A DNA stretch of 32,946 nt, taken from positions 1-32,946 of the forward strand of contig CABZEG010000020.1 in the NCBI GenBank assembly GCA_902524655.1, written 5' to 3'. The position numbers and the translations under genes were made by a program. This document shows, piece by piece, positions 30,951 to 32,946 of the stretch (positions within the stretch are counted from its first letter, which is position 1; the number at the start of each line of letters is the position of its first letter). The notes under the pieces are model-generated. The model was given only the letters and a program-made list of their open reading frames with translations. It had not been told where the DNA came from and searched no databases. Source of the stretch: an uncultured Alphaproteobacteria bacterium. Its GTDB lineage: Bacteria > Pseudomonadota > Alphaproteobacteria > Rhodobacterales > Rhodobacteraceae.

Positions 30951-31277
30951 ATGTCAAAAATTAAACCTAGAGCCAAGATACCAAAAGAAGCGGAGCTTGA
31001 CGAAGTCATAGAGATCAAGACCCTTATTAGACACCCAATGCATAGTGGAAGAGTAAAGGATGTTAATGGTAAAACAATTCCACGCCTTATTATTAATAAA
31101 TTCAACGCTACGTTCAATGGTAAGGTGGTGTTTACGGTAAATTTAGAGCCATCTATTTCGAGCAATCCATACATATCTTTTCCCTTTAAAGTAAAAGAGG
31201 AAGGTACCTTTGAGCTTTCATGGGAAGAAGATGGTGGCAATCAGTATAAATTGACTAAGAGTTTAAAAGTCGTCTAG
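30951..31277 (+). CDS. soxZ: SoxZ sulfur-carrier partner
   Basis: 108 residues without a signal peptide; it is exported with SoxY. IKTLIRHPMHSGRVKDVNGK and INKFNATFNGKVVFTVNLEP are the standard SoxZ strands, ending FELSWEEDGGNQYKLTKSLK. It forms the SoxYZ heterodimer that presents the SoxY cysteine arm to SoxAX, SoxB and SoxCD. AGGATAGTA precedes the ATG, 2 nt from the soxY stop. Confidence 0.94.
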   Translation: MSKIKPRAKIPKEAELDEVIEIKTLIRHPMHSGRVKDVNGKTIPRLIINKFNATFNGKVVFTVNLEPSISSNPYISFPFKVKEEGTFELSWEEDGGNQYKLTKSLKVV

Positions 31278-31308
31278 AAGCAAATTGTTTTGATAGAAGG
31301 TAAAATAC

Positions 31309-32562
31309 TTGAAATTCAGCCGCCGAAACTTGATTAAATCCTTCGCTGCTCTTGGCTCCGTAGGTTTTTCGACTCGGGCTCTAGCTCAAGACAAACCAAA
31401 TCCAAACAACCTTCCTCCAAACTTACCTGAATGGACACCAGACTTAGGTGCAGGTGTAGATGAAAATCCTTACGGAAGTCCCTCAGAGTTTGAAAGTGAT
31501 GTTATTAGACGAAATGTCCCTTGGCTTACTGCTTCGCCTCAGTCATCAGTTAATTTTACACCTTTGCAGGATCTTGAAGGTATCGTAACCCCAAATGGCC
31601 TATGCTTTGAAAGACACCATGGTGGAGTAGCTGAAATTAATCCAACTGATTACCGCCTGATGATAAATGGATTAGTAGATAGAGAGATAATCTTCAGTCT
31701 TGATGATTTGAAGAGGTTTCCTCAAGTCAATAAATTTTATTTCCTAGAATGTGCTGCTAATGGGGGTATGGAATGGAAAGGGGCTCAACTTAATGGGTGC
31801 CAATATACTTTTGGTATGGTTCATAACGTGCAATATACTGGGGTGAAGCTTATTGATCTACTTAGAGAGACGGGATTAAAGCCAAAAGCAAAATGGGTTT
31901 TGGCTGAAGGCAGTGATACTTCAGGAATGACGCGATCAATTCCTATCGAAAAGATTTTGGATGATTGTTTGATTGCGTGGGCGATGAATGGTGAAGCTTT
32001 AAGACCAGAGCAAGGCTACCCTGCTCGCCTTGTGGTGCCTGGGTGGGAAGGTAATATGTGGGTTAAATGGATAAGGAGACTTGAGTTTGGTGACAAGCCT
32101 TACATGACAAGAGAAGAGACATCCAAATATACCGACTTACTCAGAGACGGAAAGGCAAGAATGTTTACATGGGTTATGGAAGCAAAGTCAGTAGTCACAT
32201 CGCCAAGCCCTGAAAAGCCAATCCTACATAAGGGTATTCAACAATTAAGAGGATTAGCTTGGTCTGGAGAAGGAAAAATAAAAAGGGTTGATGTCTCTTT
32301 AGACGGTGGGAAAAATTGGAGAACCGCTCAGCTCCATGCACCAATAATGTCAAAATCTTTAGTAAGATTCACACTCCCATTCGAATGGAGTGGTGAGGAG
32401 CTTTTGATCCAATCGAGAGCAATAGACGAAACTGGATACGTCCAGCCATATATCCAGGAACTTCAAAAAATTAGAGGTAAAAATTCAATTTACCATAATA
32501 ATTCAATTGCCACTTGGTTGGTAAGTAAGTCAGGCAAGGTCGACAATGTACGTTTGGGCTAA
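31309..32562 (+). CDS. soxC: SoxC sulfane dehydrogenase, molybdenum-cofactor subunit
   Basis: 417 residues from TTG 31309 (AGAAGG 8 nt upstream). [20 protein letters not shown] is a twin-arginine signal peptide. The sulfite-oxidase fold shows the molybdenum ligand Cys148 in [20 protein letters not shown]. Cofactor and structural blocks are [39 protein letters not shown] and [17 protein letters not shown]. SoxCD oxidises the sulfane sulfur on SoxY, passing six electrons per sulfur to cytochrome c. Its 3' end overlaps soxD by 17 nt. Confidence 0.95.
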   Translation: MKFSRRNLIKSFAALGSVGFSTRALAQDKPNPNNLPPNLPEWTPDLGAGVDENPYGSPSEFESDVIRRNVPWLTASPQSSVNFTPLQDLEGIVTPNGLCFERHHGGVAEINPTDYRLMINGLVDREIIFSLDDLKRFPQVNKFYFLECAANGGMEWKGAQLNGCQYTFGMVHNVQYTGVKLIDLLRETGLKPKAKWVLAEGSDTSGMTRSIPIEKILDDCLIAWAMNGEALRPEQGYPARLVVPGWEGNMWVKWIRRLEFGDKPYMTREETSKYTDLLRDGKARMFTWVMEAKSVVTSPSPEKPILHKGIQQLRGLAWSGEGKIKRVDVSLDGGKNWRTAQLHAPIMSKSLVRFTLPFEWSGEELLIQSRAIDETGYVQPYIQELQKIRGKNSIYHNNSIATWLVSKSGKVDNVRLG

Positions 32563-32946
32563 GATAGTATCAGCATTGATGCTGACTAGTTTAATAGGTA
32601 CATTTTCTTCGGAAGGATCTGACAGAGCATTTAATCTAGGGAGTATAGCAACGAGTCAACAAGTAAAAGGCTGGGACATTGATGTAAGACCAGACGGCGT
32701 AGGTGCTCCCATTGGCTCAGGTACAGCTTTTGATGGCGAAGAAGTTTTTGCAGAGCAATGTGCGTCGTGCCATGGAGACTTTGGAGAGGGAGTAGATAGA
32801 TGGCCTGAATTAGTTGGGGGTGATGGAACTTTAAACACCCATGATCCTTTAAAGACGACTGGTAGCTATTGGCCTTATGCTTCGACAATATTTGATTATA
32901 TTTACAGGGCAATGCCTTTTGGTGCATCACAATCTCTTTCCTACGA
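32546..32946 (+). CDS. soxD: SoxD cytochrome c subunit of sulfane dehydrogenase, 3' truncated
   Basis: The frame from ATG 32546 is open to the window edge (133 complete codons visible). A signal peptide ([20 protein letters not shown]) is followed by [20 protein letters not shown] and the haem c site CASCH (Cys72, Cys75, His76) in [20 protein letters not shown]. The [20 protein letters not shown] block is typical of SoxD. It takes electrons from SoxC and passes them to the respiratory chain. The rest of the gene, and any soxXAB, would lie beyond the window. Confidence 0.92.
   Translation, partial: MYVWAKIVSALMLTSLIGTFSSEGSDRAFNLGSIATSQQVKGWDIDVRPDGVGAPIGSGTAFDGEEVFAEQCASCHGDFGEGVDRWPELVGGDGTLNTHDPLKTTGSYWPYASTIFDYIYRAMPFGASQSLSY

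Noticed and set aside
32631-32930. Minus-strand frames opposite soxD
   Set aside because: Antisense to a well-supported cytochrome c gene with CASCH motif; no homology-like features.
1-32946. CRISPR array, intact insertion sequence or plasmid-type origin
   Set aside because: No regularly spaced repeats, no transposase with terminal inverted repeats and no iteron cluster could be seen on either strand.

Overview
The window is AT-rich, with AT-biased codon use and dense operons. The gene families are a class III cyclase fused to a TPR region, DUF6494, DUF2061, SoxSYZCD, a Lig/Gal-type protocatechuate pathway and a TRAP transporter. Together they fit a low-GC marine alphaproteobacterium that uses plant-derived aromatics and oxidises reduced sulfur. 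The lineage is inferred from gene families only, since no rRNA or marker gene is present.

Layout. (1) 2-1684: 3' part of an adenylate/guanylate cyclase gene. (2) About 1.7-9.0 kb: an accessory zone of decayed mobile DNA. It holds an intact single-subunit-polymerase-like gene (2110-3588) and a decayed relative (7654-9009). Nearby are two copies of a 37-codon membrane microprotein on the minus strand, a 45-bp repeat shared by both halves, a GNAT acetyltransferase, a broken Sel1-repeat gene, an integrase relic beside a tRNA-Leu 3'-end scar, and several tiny membrane or lipoprotein genes. A second tRNA-Leu(CAA)-like relic lies at about 14.35-14.44 kb, so 4.9-14.5 kb is bracketed by two similar scars. 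(3) 9.1-14.1 kb: small housekeeping or stress genes (DUF6494, DUF4177-like, MGMT-like, DUF2306-like, cold-shock protein, GFA protein, ICMT-like methyltransferase, DUF1330) and several small alpha/beta-barrel-like proteins. (4) 14.5-19.5 kb: a promoter-hairpin leader, a CIA30-type protein with an early stop, membrane proteins, a nitroreductase and an EamA transporter.

(5) 19.6-26.6 kb: a rhodanese, then a tightly packed plus-strand operon of an NAD-binding dehydrogenase, ligA, ligB, ligC, galB, galC, galD and ligI. This covers the whole protocatechuate 4,5-cleavage route: ring opening by LigAB, oxidation to 2-pyrone-4,6-dicarboxylate by LigC, lactone hydrolysis by LigI, tautomerisation by GalD, hydration by GalB, and aldol cleavage to pyruvate and oxaloacetate by GalC. 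Convergent to it is a minus-strand TRAP operon dctPQM (29742-26642), probably importing a related carboxylate. (6) 29.97 kb to the end: a sulfur-oxidation operon soxS-soxY-soxZ-soxC-soxD, with soxD cut by the window edge. It diverges from dctP across a roughly 230-bp control region.

The most unusual material is in the accessory zone: the conserved 37-aa microprotein pair, the stand-alone polymerase-palm protein with its pseudogene twin, and the tRNA-Leu scars. All coordinates, motifs and start choices were read by eye. No database search or folding program was run.
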